The notes under the pieces were generated by a model, which was not told the origin of the DNA, made no database searches, and saw only the letters and a program-made list of their open reading frames with translations. DNA of 37,042 nt from Nitrospirota bacterium. GTDB taxonomy: Bacteria > Nitrospirota > Thermodesulfovibrionia > UBA6902. The stretch is taken from the NCBI GenBank assembly GCA_016222905.1, contig JACRPZ010000002.1, forward strand, positions 69,874 through 106,915. Direction: 5' to 3'. This document shows positions 1 through 7,746 of this stretch, piece after piece. How positions within the stretch are numbered: position 1 is the first letter of the stretch; each line of letters begins with the position of its first letter. Both the position numbers and the translations under genes were made by a program.

Positions 1-1
1 T

Positions 2-349
2 TTCCATCATTACGAACTTTGGGGACTCAGGAAACGTTTTGGAAGACGGCTCTTAGGGATTGCAATACTGAGAAAGGAAAAAGACAGGGTGCTTCTGATT
101 GATTTTCTGTCAATTAAGGATATGTTAAAACCGCTTTTCAATAAAGTAGAAAACTATGTATATTCCACAGGGATGAAAACCCTTTCATTATGGTTCCCGC
201 CTTTTATGGAGAAGAAAATAATTGCTCTTGGATTTTCAACAAACAATGCCCATACCTCCATCCCGAGGACAACATATGAAGGGTTTATTACAAGGGAAGA
301 GATGGCGGGCAAATTCTTCTATACGATGGGAGATACCGATTTTCTATAA
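2..349 (+). CDS. GNAT-like acetyltransferase, C-terminal part (5' end outside window)
   Basis: The reading frame is open from the left edge (frame beginning at base 2) to a TAA at 349, so this is the last ~115 codons of a longer gene. An internal GTG at 89 is not needed as a start. The fragment reads like the C-terminal half of a GNAT-fold acyltransferase: a strand and helix around WGLRKRFGRRLLG, a second block with GMKTLSLWFPP, and a closing strand FFYTMGDTDFL. A similar ending with MGD-D is common in acetyltransferases of polysaccharide gene clusters. Substrate and acetyl-CoA motif cannot be judged because the N-terminal half is missing. A perfect palindrome follows the stop codon. Confidence 0.5.
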   Translation, partial: FHHYELWGLRKRFGRRLLGIAILRKEKDRVLLIDFLSIKDMLKPLFNKVENYVYSTGMKTLSLWFPPFMEKKIIALGFSTNNAHTSIPRTTYEGFITREEMAGKFFYTMGDTDFL

Positions 350-354
350 AACAG

Positions 355-382
355 CAACGCCCTGTCATATGACAGGGCGTTG
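355..382 (-). terminator. Perfect 28-nt palindrome between convergent genes, likely terminator
   Basis: Two 14-nt arms (CAACGCCCTGTCAT and its exact complement) form a loop-poor hairpin between the convergent genes ending at 349 (+) and 438 (-). Read on the minus strand the stem is followed by CTGTTTTATAG, a modest U-run, so it fits best as the terminator of the 438-2270 gene. It could act in both directions. Confidence 0.6.
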
Positions 383-437
383 AACACATATCACCTTTTA
401 AATTCGGCTTATACTCAAAATAACATTAGTAAACACA

Positions 438-2270
438 TTAAATTTCCGGAAGTGAAACAGCTCCGCTGGTGCCTTTTTGCGCTATATACCAATCGCCGTC
501 TATCCATATCCATTCCTCTTCAAAAACTTTCTTGGTTTTGGGGATGGAGCCCTTGTAATTGCCCACCTCAAATCTCTTGGCCTCAAGGGTGACTTCAACT
601 TTTATCCTCGCAAAGTTTTCAGTGATTTTTAAACTATCCTTGAGGATATTGAATTCTAAATATTTTATCTGGCCGACATTTGAGGCAAAATATTCCTTTG
701 GAACATTTGCACGGTAAAAAGGGTCCATAATGTCATATCCCTTTTTATACTTACCCTTAACATATGCCTTCCAGTATTTTTCAACACGTTTTATTAATTT
801 CTTCTCCATTGAATTTTTTGAAGGCTGTTTATTAAGGCCTCGCTCCCTGCATATATTCCTTGATGGCTGATAGAGAAGTTTCGGGCATTCAGTGCCAGTT
901 TTATCAACGGAAGTTTTCTTGACCGTATCTTCTTTGCTGAAGATAAGCTCTTCATACGCCAATACATATTTTCTCTCGCCCGGGCTATCATTGCCGATTT
1001 CCCATGTTATTAAGAATCTGCCCTTTCCGTCCGTTGCAATACTTGGGAATTGCGAGATTTCCTTGCCCTTTGCCTTATTAAGAATTACATCTTTGTCAAG
1101 CCATGTCTGTCCGCTGTCAAGCGAGTAATTGGCATATATATTTGTCCTGATATTCCTCGTATCCTGCCAGACCACGACCACCCTTCCGTCATTATCCATC
1201 GCAATCTGAGGAGAGAGAGAGTGAGTCAGTCTCGGGGTATTTGTATCAAGGCGCACTGGTTTATTGCTCCAGCTTAATCCGCCGTCATTGGAGCAGCTGA
1301 TAAAAATATCCGCTTTCCCCTCGCCAAGCATCCGGGGACCGGGCCACTCAACGCACATGGCGCCCTTGCTGTTATGCGCTATCTTAAATCCGCCGGTGCC
1401 GGTTTCTATTGTTTCCGGCAATACAAATTCCGGTTCCCATGTTATGCCATTATCCTTGGATAGAGATAGTGTGATACCGAGAGAGATATCAAAATACATG
1501 ACAAAAAGTCCGGTATCGGTATGAATGAATTGGGGTGTATAAATCCTTCCGGCATGCACAGGTAACTCCTTTTCATCAGACCATGTCTCACCGCCGTCTT
1601 CTGTCATCCGCATCTTTAATCTGCGTTCCTTATTATTCTGCTCCAGCCACCCGACCCACGCCCTCTTCCCGTCTGCTGCCATGAACGGGGCGTCTAAATT
1701 TCCGTCTTCTTTATTCATTTTTAGATCTTCTTTAAGCCATGTCTTGCCGTAATCAGTCGATCTGTTCAGATAAACCCCATAGGGGCCCGCCCTTTCGTCC
1801 AGCCAGAGAAGATATAAGAGTCCCTTTTCACCGGCCTCTATCCTCCTTGGATGAAAGGCACCGTTGCCGCTGTCAAGTTGAACCGGCGGAGTAAAGGTCT
1901 TCCCGCCGTCATAAGATCCGCTGAAGAGAACATGTTTATTGCCCCTTCCCTTATCTACTGCAGTCTTAGGCCTCCAGAGGAGGTAAAGGTTGCCGTCGCC
2001 TGAGGAGAAATCAATATATGAATTCTTTACATCAGGATGCGCCTGAAGACTTATGGTTTCCGGCGTCTCTTCTCCAGTCCAGAGTAGCTTAAGCCAGCCC
2101 TTATTGTCATAAAATGCGATTCCGGGTTTGCCATTAAAGTAGAGGCTGACGGGCGCTTCGTCAGGCGTGGAATACATTAAGGGCTGTCTGGTAATAACTT
2201 CTGCATTCGATGTAATAGATGTATAAATAAGGATATATGAAAAGAGAATGATTTTTAATGCCTGTTTCAT
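438..2270 (-). CDS. Exported sialidase-like Asp-box beta-propeller protein with C-terminal NTF2-like domain
   Basis: A 610-residue protein with a signal peptide at residues 1-23 (hydrophobic core, likely cut after SNA). Six Asp-box (BNR) motifs of the S/T-x-D-x-G-x-T-W type lie near residues 119, 171, 223, 271, 327 and 383. Their 48-56 residue spacing is expected of blades of a six-bladed sialidase/exo-alpha type propeller. Residues from about 495 to the end look like a separate alpha/beta NTF2/SnoaL-like domain ending in a WIWIDGDWYIAQ strand. Asp boxes are structural, and I see no clear sialidase arginine triad or FRIP motif, so enzymatic activity is not supported; a binding or scaffolding propeller is equally possible. 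The ATG has a good RBS (AGGAGG, 10 nt upstream). It is monocistronic and convergent with the gene to its left. Confidence 0.75.
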   Translation of the reverse strand: MKQALKIILFSYILIYTSITSNAEVITRQPLMYSTPDEAPVSLYFNGKPGIAFYDNKGWLKLLWTGEETPETISLQAHPDVKNSYIDFSSGDGNLYLLWRPKTAVDKGRGNKHVLFSGSYDGGKTFTPPVQLDSGNGAFHPRRIEAGEKGLLYLLWLDERAGPYGVYLNRSTDYGKTWLKEDLKMNKEDGNLDAPFMAADGKRAWVGWLEQNNKERRLKMRMTEDGGETWSDEKELPVHAGRIYTPQFIHTDTGLFVMYFDISLGITLSLSKDNGITWEPEFVLPETIETGTGGFKIAHNSKGAMCVEWPGPRMLGEGKADIFISCSNDGGLSWSNKPVRLDTNTPRLTHSLSPQIAMDNDGRVVVVWQDTRNIRTNIYANYSLDSGQTWLDKDVILNKAKGKEISQFPSIATDGKGRFLITWEIGNDSPGERKYVLAYEELIFSKEDTVKKTSVDKTGTECPKLLYQPSRNICRERGLNKQPSKNSMEKKLIKRVEKYWKAYVKGKYKKGYDIMDPFYRANVPKEYFASNVGQIKYLEFNILKDSLKITENFARIKVEVTLEAKRFEVGNYKGSIPKTKKVFEEEWIWIDGDWYIAQKGTSGAVSLPEI

Positions 2271-2309
2271 TGAAGCGCTTCCTCCTGAAGATGATATTTT
2301 AATCTCTTT

Positions 2310-2389
2310 AAGGGTTAATTTCCCGCCAATTGTGGCGCATCCTGCTTGTGTTTTTGGATTTTGATACCCCGTCCGCTTGCGGCGGGGTA
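2310..2389. repeat. REP-like intergenic palindromic unit (two GC-rich hairpins)
   Basis: In the 316-bp gap between divergent genes there is a weak hairpin (CGCC/GGCG, 2324-2337). A strong one follows at 2365-2389: arms TACCCCG/CGGGGTA around CCGC-TT-GCGG with one bulged T. It is followed on the plus strand by a T-run (2394-2400). No plus-strand gene lies upstream that would need a terminator. The GC-rich palindrome in an AT-rich gap resembles dispersed repetitive extragenic palindromes. Its copy number elsewhere is unknown from this window. Confidence 0.45.
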
Positions 2390-2448
2390 GTTCATTTTTT
2401 TACAATTAAAGTGTAATTATTTAAACACAAAGACTTCTTTAATTCAAG

Positions 2449-2493
2449 GTCTCAGATTGCGATACATAAAAGCGGTTAAATTGAAACTGAGAC
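2449..2493. repeat. 7-bp inverted repeat upstream of the SGNH gene promoter
   Basis: GTCTCAG (2449-2455) and its exact complement CTGAGAC (2487-2493) are separated by 31 nt. They lie just upstream of the -35 element at 2515. The pair could be an operator or chance; no regulator is identifiable. Confidence 0.25.
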
Positions 2494-2514
2494 ACTACCA
2501 AACAATATATCGAA

Positions 2515-2542
2515 TTGACAAAAACATAATATCTGCTATACG
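2515..2542 (+). promoter_or_regulatory. Sigma70-type promoter for the SGNH hydrolase gene
   Basis: A consensus TTGACA (2515-2520) and TATACG (2537-2542) are separated by 16 bp. Transcription would start about 40 nt upstream of the start codon at 2587. An AAGGAG RBS at 2571-2576 sits 10 nt before the ATG. Confidence 0.55.
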
Positions 2543-2586
2543 TTATTATACGTTTTTCTTTAATTTAAGAAAGGAGCAGTCATTAA

Positions 2587-3846
2587 ATGACTCTTCTGAT
2601 GAAAACATCAATTGTAGTATTTTTAGGAATTCTTCTTACATATTTCTGTAGATATTTCACAGCCCCTTTTGTCGGGGTATTTTTGTTGTGGTTTCTTGTT
2701 TTTTTATGGATGAGTTTTTTAGTTAGTAAGTCTTATATTAAGATTGCAAGTGTTATCATTACAATAGTTATTCTGATTATCAGCATGTCTGAGATTTATC
2801 TCTGGCGAGTTGAAACTTCTAAGGTAGAAACGGCTAAAAATGAATCCGGCAAAAGGGCTACAGTTCCTTCATCGCCGTCTCTTAGGATAGTAGGCAAAAA
2901 AACTGATACAGTACCACATAAAATTTATGGATATTCGCCCAGAAAAAATTCCAAGAGAACAGTCACTGCGTATCTCGGTGATAGTATTCTTTATGATATT
3001 ACCTATACTGTAGGTAAAGATGGATTAAGGACCTCTCCTAAAGCTAAAAAGGAAGATGCAACAGCCATTCTTTTTTTTGGGGACTCTTTTACATATGGTG
3101 AAAGTGTATCTGATGATGAAACAATGCCATATGTCACCGGCGTAATTACTAACGGGGAATATGCAATATATAATTTTGGAATTTCAGGCCATGGACCGCA
3201 ACTCATGCTGGCTCAAATTGAACATGGGGAAGCAGATTCGGCAATAAAACATAGACCGCAATATGCGATATATTATTTTATCCCTGATAATATTATTCGA
3301 CTAAAAGGGTTAAGATGGTGGCTTATAGATGGACCTCAATATGTCATGAATAGAAAAGGAGACATTGTATCATCGCCCGCAAAGAAATTTTTGTTGAAAA
3401 TGAACGTAAAACTGAGAAGGTCATATTTGTATAATAATTTATATCAACGTTTATATAAGGTCAAAATTACTTCCGATACTCAATTTTTAAGTAATATTAA
3501 CAAAACTGATGACCGCAGTTGGGGAGAAGGCGAAGACGAAATAGATTTGAAGCTGATAAAAACTTTTGCAGGTGTAGTAGACAAATCCAGAAAACTTTTG
3601 GAATCAAAATATCCTGGAATAAAGTTTCATACAATATTCTGGGATGAAGAAAAGGACCTCGGAGATGTTGTCATAGAGGAACTGAGAAAAAAAGGAATTG
3701 TAACTCATAAGGTAACTGACATTTTACCTGGAAGTTTCATATATGATAATAAAAATCCATATAGGGTTCCTTACGATGGGCATCCAACTCCTCTTGCACA
3801 TAAAATAATTGCTAATTATATTGTTAAAGAAATAATTAATGAATAG
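2587..3846 (+). CDS. Membrane-anchored SGNH/GDSL hydrolase-like protein
   Basis: A 419-residue protein. The N-terminus has two to three hydrophobic helices (about residues 8-25, 28-48 and 52-72). The catalytic-type domain begins around residue 100. SGNH hallmarks visible: block I GDSFTYGE (165-172, nucleophile Ser167), an NFGISGHGP segment (196-204), and the C-terminal D397-G-H399 dyad. Such membrane-tethered SGNH proteins often act on O-acyl groups of cell-surface polysaccharides, but the substrate here is not known. The gene is markedly more AT-rich than the dcw genes that follow and has its own promoter and RBS, which suggests independent acquisition. Its position next to mraZ need not imply a wall function. 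Confidence 0.7.
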   Translation: MTLLMKTSIVVFLGILLTYFCRYFTAPFVGVFLLWFLVFLWMSFLVSKSYIKIASVIITIVILIISMSEIYLWRVETSKVETAKNESGKRATVPSSPSLRIVGKKTDTVPHKIYGYSPRKNSKRTVTAYLGDSILYDITYTVGKDGLRTSPKAKKEDATAILFFGDSFTYGESVSDDETMPYVTGVITNGEYAIYNFGISGHGPQLMLAQIEHGEADSAIKHRPQYAIYYFIPDNIIRLKGLRWWLIDGPQYVMNRKGDIVSSPAKKFLLKMNVKLRRSYLYNNLYQRLYKVKITSDTQFLSNINKTDDRSWGEGEDEIDLKLIKTFAGVVDKSRKLLESKYPGIKFHTIFWDEEKDLGDVVIEELRKKGIVTHKVTDILPGSFIYDNKNPYRVPYDGHPTPLAHKIIANYIVKEIINE

Positions 3847-4055
3847 GGTGAAAATATTTCAATAAAACTTTAAGTTGAATAAGGTCATATCCTTACTTTC
3901 AATCTGTAGTCATTAACTACATGCCGTGTCTGATTATTTGTTCGTAGTGAAATCAGTATCTAACCCTATCAAACTTCCAAAACCATATCACGTTGAATTT
4001 TTTCCACTTTTAAATTCGTCTTTATACCCCAACTAATAGTATTTATTAAAACATC

Positions 4056-4077
4056 TAACCACAAAATGCAGTGGTTA
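4056..4077 (+). other. Small hairpin in the SGNH-mraZ gap
   Basis: TAACCAC and GTGGTTA form a perfect 7-bp stem with an 8-nt loop. An A-rich stretch and then a T-run (4092-4098) follow. It might end transcription from the gene at 2587-3846, but the T-run is displaced by ~15 nt. The rest of 3847-4099 shows nothing recognisable. Confidence 0.25.
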
Positions 4078-4099
4078 TGAAAAAATATTAATTTTTTTC

Positions 4100-4128
4100 T
4101 TGACAAGAGCCCTCAACCTCCATATACT
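4100..4128 (+). promoter_or_regulatory. Consensus sigma70 promoter of the dcw operon
   Basis: TTGACA (4100-4105) and TATACT (4123-4128) are separated by exactly 17 bp, a near-perfect housekeeping promoter. The start point would fall near 4135, inside the first MraZ box, giving a very short leader. Confidence 0.85.
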
Positions 4129-4130
4129 TG

Positions 4131-4155
4131 TGGGTATAAGTGGTAGAAAGTGGAG
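4131..4155 (+). promoter_or_regulatory. MraZ operator: three TGG-type boxes at 10-bp period
   Basis: TGGGT (4131-4135), TGGTA (4141-4145) and TGGAG (4151-4155) are direct repeats spaced one helical turn apart. They sit immediately downstream of the -10 element. MraZ proteins of other bacteria bind repeats of this kind (TGGGN with 5-nt spacers) and repress their own operon. The third box overlaps the Shine-Dalgarno sequence of mraZ. Confidence 0.75.
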
Positions 4156-4161
4156 GGATAC

Positions 4162-4614
4162 GTGCCTGCATTCTCAGGAAAATATTATTACACTCTTGAT
4201 CCAAAGGGAAGAATAATAATCCCCGCGCCTTTCCGTGAGATACTCTCATCGAATTATACCTCAAAACTGATCTTTACAAATGATGTTTTTGACCGCTGTA
4301 TATGCGCGTATCCGACGGATGAATGGAATACTCTGCTTGATAAGATTAAAGGCATGCCCCAGACGCTTGATTCGGTCAAATACTATATGCGGAGAGTTGT
4401 CGGCTCAGCAGAGGAGTGCGAGATTGATAAGCAGGGAAGGGTGCTCATACCTGCGGCCCTGAGAGTTGACGGCGGGCTGAACAGCGAGGTTGCTCTCATG
4501 GGTCAGGGCAACAGGATAGAGATATGGGACAAGAATGAACTGGCGAATGTAGCGGATCCTTCCAAGATAGACAGGAAGGCTTATATTGAGCAGCTTTCTA
4601 ATCTTGGTTTGTAA
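4162..4614 (+). CDS. mraZ: Transcriptional regulator MraZ
   Basis: First gene of the dcw operon; an AbrB-fold DNA-binding protein that forms rings and autoregulates the cluster. Two copies of the diagnostic D-x-K-G/Q-R motif are present: LDPKGRIIIPAPFR near the N-terminus and IDKQGRVLIPAALR about 80 residues later. The frame is open from a GTG at 4150, but I prefer the GTG at 4162. It gives the usual short MraZ N-terminus (about 8 residues before the TLDPKGR block), is preceded by GGAGGG, and avoids starting inside the third operator box. The resulting protein is 150 residues, normal for the family. It sits 3 nt upstream of rsmH. Confidence 0.93.
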   Translation: MPAFSGKYYYTLDPKGRIIIPAPFREILSSNYTSKLIFTNDVFDRCICAYPTDEWNTLLDKIKGMPQTLDSVKYYMRRVVGSAEECEIDKQGRVLIPAALRVDGGLNSEVALMGQGNRIEIWDKNELANVADPSKIDRKAYIEQLSNLGL

Positions 4615-4617
4615 TGT

Positions 4618-5490
4618 ATGCCGATAACTCATATCCCTGTTATGGGGCAGGAGATTTTGGAAGCGTTAATGGTAAATAGCGATGGAGTATATGTGGATGC
4701 AACTATCGGCTTGGGCGGACACACAGAGGGTATATTGCAAAAGGCTGAGGGGTGCACGGTGATCGGGATAGACAGAGACGAAGAGGCGCTTGAGATTACA
4801 AAGGAGAGGCTGAAGAGCGGGCATCTTCATCTTGTTAAAGACCGGTTTTCAAATATGAAGCCCGCTGTTAACGAACTTGGCTATAACGAAGTGGACGGAA
4901 TACTCCTTGACATCGGGGTCTCTACGCTGCATCTGAAAGCAGACAACAGAGGATTTAGTTTTATGAAGGATGAAGCTCTGGATATGAGGATGGATCAGGA
5001 ACAGAAACTCACTGCTGAAGAGGTTGTAAACAGGTATCCTGAAAAGGAACTTGCGGATCTCGTATGGAAATACGGAGAGGAGAGGTTCAGCAGAAAGATT
5101 GCACGCGCGATAGTCAGTTCGCGCCTTAAAAAGCGCATAACCTCATGCAGCGAGCTTGCCGCGATAATTGAGAAAGCTGTATGGAGAAGGGGAAAGATCC
5201 ATCCTGCCACGAGGACCTTTCAGGCGTTGAGGATAGAGGTGAATAGAGAGCTTGAGGAGCTTCAAGCCGCGATAGACGGCGGAGCAGGACTCCTGAAAAA
5301 AGGGGGAAGGCTCTGCGTTATCTCATATCATTCTTTGGAAGACAGGATCGTGAAGCATGCCTTCCGGCAGCTTGCAAAGGAAGGTGTTTTCAATATTATC
5401 ACAAGAAAGCCCTTGGTGCCTTCGCGCCAGGAGCGTATTATTAACCCTTCATCAAGAAGTGCAAAACTGAGGGTAGGAGAAAAGATATGA
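4618..5490 (+). CDS. rsmH: 16S rRNA m4C1402 N4-methyltransferase RsmH (MraW)
   Basis: 290 residues, full length. It methylates N4 of C1402 in 16S rRNA using S-adenosylmethionine. Visible hallmarks are the N-terminal HIPVM, the SAM-binding segment YVDATIGLGGHTEGIL, GIDRDEEAL, the LLDIGVS block, the RGFSF segment, the helical RxFQALRIEVNRELE stretch, and the C-terminal ISYHSLEDRIVKHAFR. The ATG at 4618 follows the mraZ stop by 3 nt, and the 3' end overlaps ftsL by 4 nt (ATGA), so translation is probably coupled. Confidence 0.97.
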   Translation: MPITHIPVMGQEILEALMVNSDGVYVDATIGLGGHTEGILQKAEGCTVIGIDRDEEALEITKERLKSGHLHLVKDRFSNMKPAVNELGYNEVDGILLDIGVSTLHLKADNRGFSFMKDEALDMRMDQEQKLTAEEVVNRYPEKELADLVWKYGEERFSRKIARAIVSSRLKKRITSCSELAAIIEKAVWRRGKIHPATRTFQALRIEVNRELEELQAAIDGGAGLLKKGGRLCVISYHSLEDRIVKHAFRQLAKEGVFNIITRKPLVPSRQERIINPSSRSAKLRVGEKI

Positions 5491-5831
5491 CACCGAAGCG
5501 TACAAAGAGAAAGAAGAGATGGGCGCTTGCAAAGTTCGGACTCACCCTTTACCTTGCGTTAGGCATGTTCGCGCTTATAGGGCTCAGAACCGCTGTTGTC
5601 AATCTTGAATATCATATCGGGGACCTGAACAAGCAGAAGGTCGTCTTAATCCGGAAGAGCAAAGCGCTTTCAGCTCAGAGGGCGGGTTTTTACTCGTCAA
5701 AGATGATAGAAGATGTGGCGATGCAAAAGCTCGGCATGACTCTTCCTGAGAGGCAGAACGTATTTTTTGTAAAGAGAGAAACAGGCGCATCTCCTTATAA
5801 GGCATCAATGACCGTGCCGGTAAGGCGTTAA
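5487..5831 (+). CDS. ftsL: Cell division protein FtsL
   Basis: A 114-residue bitopic protein: basic cytoplasmic N-terminus (TPKRTKRKKR), one transmembrane helix (about residues 18-36), then a periplasmic coiled-coil-like stretch and a short conserved tail (AMQKLGMTLPER). FtsL pairs with FtsB and FtsQ in the divisome and helps activate FtsWI. The sequence is poorly conserved in general, so the assignment rests on size, topology and position between rsmH and ftsI. The ATG overlaps the rsmH stop. No separate ftsB-like gene is seen in the window. Confidence 0.85.
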   Translation: MTPKRTKRKKRWALAKFGLTLYLALGMFALIGLRTAVVNLEYHIGDLNKQKVVLIRKSKALSAQRAGFYSSKMIEDVAMQKLGMTLPERQNVFFVKRETGASPYKASMTVPVRR

Positions 5832-5864
5832 ATAATCTTAAAAGACGAATGTGAGTTTTATAAA

Positions 5865-7661
5865 ATGAGAAGGAGAGGGGCGGAAAAAGCAGAAACAAAG
5901 AAACTGTGGGATGAAGACCTTTCAAATATACATCTTAAGAAGAGCAAAAGAAAAGCCGTAATACTTGCTACGGTTATCTGTTTTGGTTTTGCAGTAATAT
6001 CCATCCGATTAGTCAACCTCATGGTCTTAAACCACAAGACCCTCTCTCAAAAGGCGAGCCGGCAGTATGACCGGGTAAAGACGATAAAACCTTACCGCGG
6101 CGTTGTATGGGACAGAAAAATGAGAGAGATGGCCGTAAATATAGAGACGGATTCTCTCTATGCCGTTCCGTCAAAGATAAACGATACTAAATTCCTCTCC
6201 TCAAAGCTTGCTCCTATTATCAAAACTTCAGCCGCAGATCTTAACAAAAAAATTATAGCTAAGAAGGGGAAGGGCTTCATCTGGCTTGCCAGGAAGATGG
6301 ATGAGAATGCATCAGCGAGAGTTGCTACGCTAAGGAATGAATTGGGGATTAAGACGATTGATTTTTTTACCGAGACGCGGCGTAACTATCCCAACGGCGA
6401 GACCGCATCCCATATACTGGGCTATGCGAATATTGACAACCGGGGGCTCGAAGGGATTGAACTTAAGTACGATAAATATATGAAGGGCGAGGACATAGAG
6501 GTGACCTTTACCAGGGACGCCCTTGGCAACAGCATGTCAGGGGGGACTGAAGATGCCGTTCCCGGAAATAATATACTGCTTACCATTGATGAGAGCCTCC
6601 AGTATATTGTTGAGAGGGAGATTTCAAATGCCATGGAAGAGTGGAAGGCTAAGGCTGCGGTTGCGATAATGATGAACCCGATGACCGGCGAAATACTCGC
6701 CATGGCAAACAGGCCTTCATATAACCCTAATTTCCCGGCAGGCGTGCCCGGTGATAAAAGACGTAACAGGGCGATCACTGACCTCTATGAGCCCGGCTCA
6801 ACATTTAAGTCTTTTCTTGCAGCGGCTGCCATTGAGGAGAAGATTGTCAGGCTTGATGAAAGGTTTGACGTCTCGCAGGGATTTATAGTGGTCGGGAAGA
6901 AAGCGATCAAGGATGTCCACAGGCACGGGGTCATCACATTCGAAGAGATAATACAGAAGTCATCAAATGTCGGCGCTGTAAAGACAGGGCTTAGGCTCGG
7001 AGCTACAAGATATTATGAATATATGAAGAAGTTCGGTTTTGGAGACAAAACAGGCATAGACCTTCCCGGGGAGATGAGGGGTATCCTGAGAAGACCGCAA
7101 AATTGGTCAGGCACATCAATAGCTGCACTCTCAATCGGGCAGGAGATCGGGGTGACACCTTTGCAGCTATTAAGGGGATATGCGGCTATTGCAAACGGCG
7201 GCTTGCTGATGAAACCATATGTAGTCTCGGAAATAATCTCACCGGCAGGCGAGGTGATAAAAAATTTCTCCCCCCAGGTGGAGAGAAGGGTAATTTCAAC
7301 TGAGACCGCCATTAAAACAAGAAATATCCTTAAGAAGGTTGTTGAAGAGGGCGGCACTGCGAGGAAGGCATATATAAAAGGCAATCTGGTGGCAGGCAAG
7401 ACAGGTACAGCCCAGATGGTTGACCCAGCAACCGGAAGATACTCCAGCAATAAATTTGTGAGTTCATTTGTAGGCTTTGTGCCGGCGGATAATCCGGCGT
7501 TTGCGCTAATTGTGGTTGTGTATGAACCTGTGGGAGGCAGTTACGGAGGAACAGTGGCAGCCCCTGTGTTTAAGAGGATCTCCGAGCATGCGCTTACATA
7601 TTTAGATGTTCCGATGGAGATGGATGAAAACCGTGTGCTTCTTGTCACCGATGCCCGTTAG
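5865..7661 (+). CDS. ftsI: Septal peptidoglycan transpeptidase FtsI (PBP3)
   Basis: 598 residues, a class B penicillin-binding protein that cross-links septal peptidoglycan with FtsW. It has a cytoplasmic basic N-terminus, one transmembrane helix near residues 30-50, the dimerisation/pedestal domain beginning with the conserved RGVVWDR-type segment, and a transpeptidase domain. The active site is S312-T-F-K315 (in EPGSTFK), S366-S-N368, and K512-T-G514. No PASTA repeats follow, as in Gram-negative FtsI. No clear Shine-Dalgarno precedes the ATG, though an AGGAGAGG lies just inside the gene. It is separated by 33 nt from ftsL and 85 nt from murE. Confidence 0.96.
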   Translation: MRRRGAEKAETKKLWDEDLSNIHLKKSKRKAVILATVICFGFAVISIRLVNLMVLNHKTLSQKASRQYDRVKTIKPYRGVVWDRKMREMAVNIETDSLYAVPSKINDTKFLSSKLAPIIKTSAADLNKKIIAKKGKGFIWLARKMDENASARVATLRNELGIKTIDFFTETRRNYPNGETASHILGYANIDNRGLEGIELKYDKYMKGEDIEVTFTRDALGNSMSGGTEDAVPGNNILLTIDESLQYIVEREISNAMEEWKAKAAVAIMMNPMTGEILAMANRPSYNPNFPAGVPGDKRRNRAITDLYEPGSTFKSFLAAAAIEEKIVRLDERFDVSQGFIVVGKKAIKDVHRHGVITFEEIIQKSSNVGAVKTGLRLGATRYYEYMKKFGFGDKTGIDLPGEMRGILRRPQNWSGTSIAALSIGQEIGVTPLQLLRGYAAIANGGLLMKPYVVSEIISPAGEVIKNFSPQVERRVISTETAIKTRNILKKVVEEGGTARKAYIKGNLVAGKTGTAQMVDPATGRYSSNKFVSSFVGFVPADNPAFALIVVVYEPVGGSYGGTVAAPVFKRISEHALTYLDVPMEMDENRVLLVTDAR

Positions 7662-7746
7662 AGAATTCTCAAGCGGGTTTTGTGACTGAGAGCTTATGCT
7701 CTTTTGGCTTTATGGAGAATTTACGGTGGTTTTTATGATGGAATAA

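Noticed and set aside
4150-4161. GTG at 4150 as the mraZ start
   Set aside because: It lies inside the third MraZ box with no RBS and adds residues not usual in MraZ.
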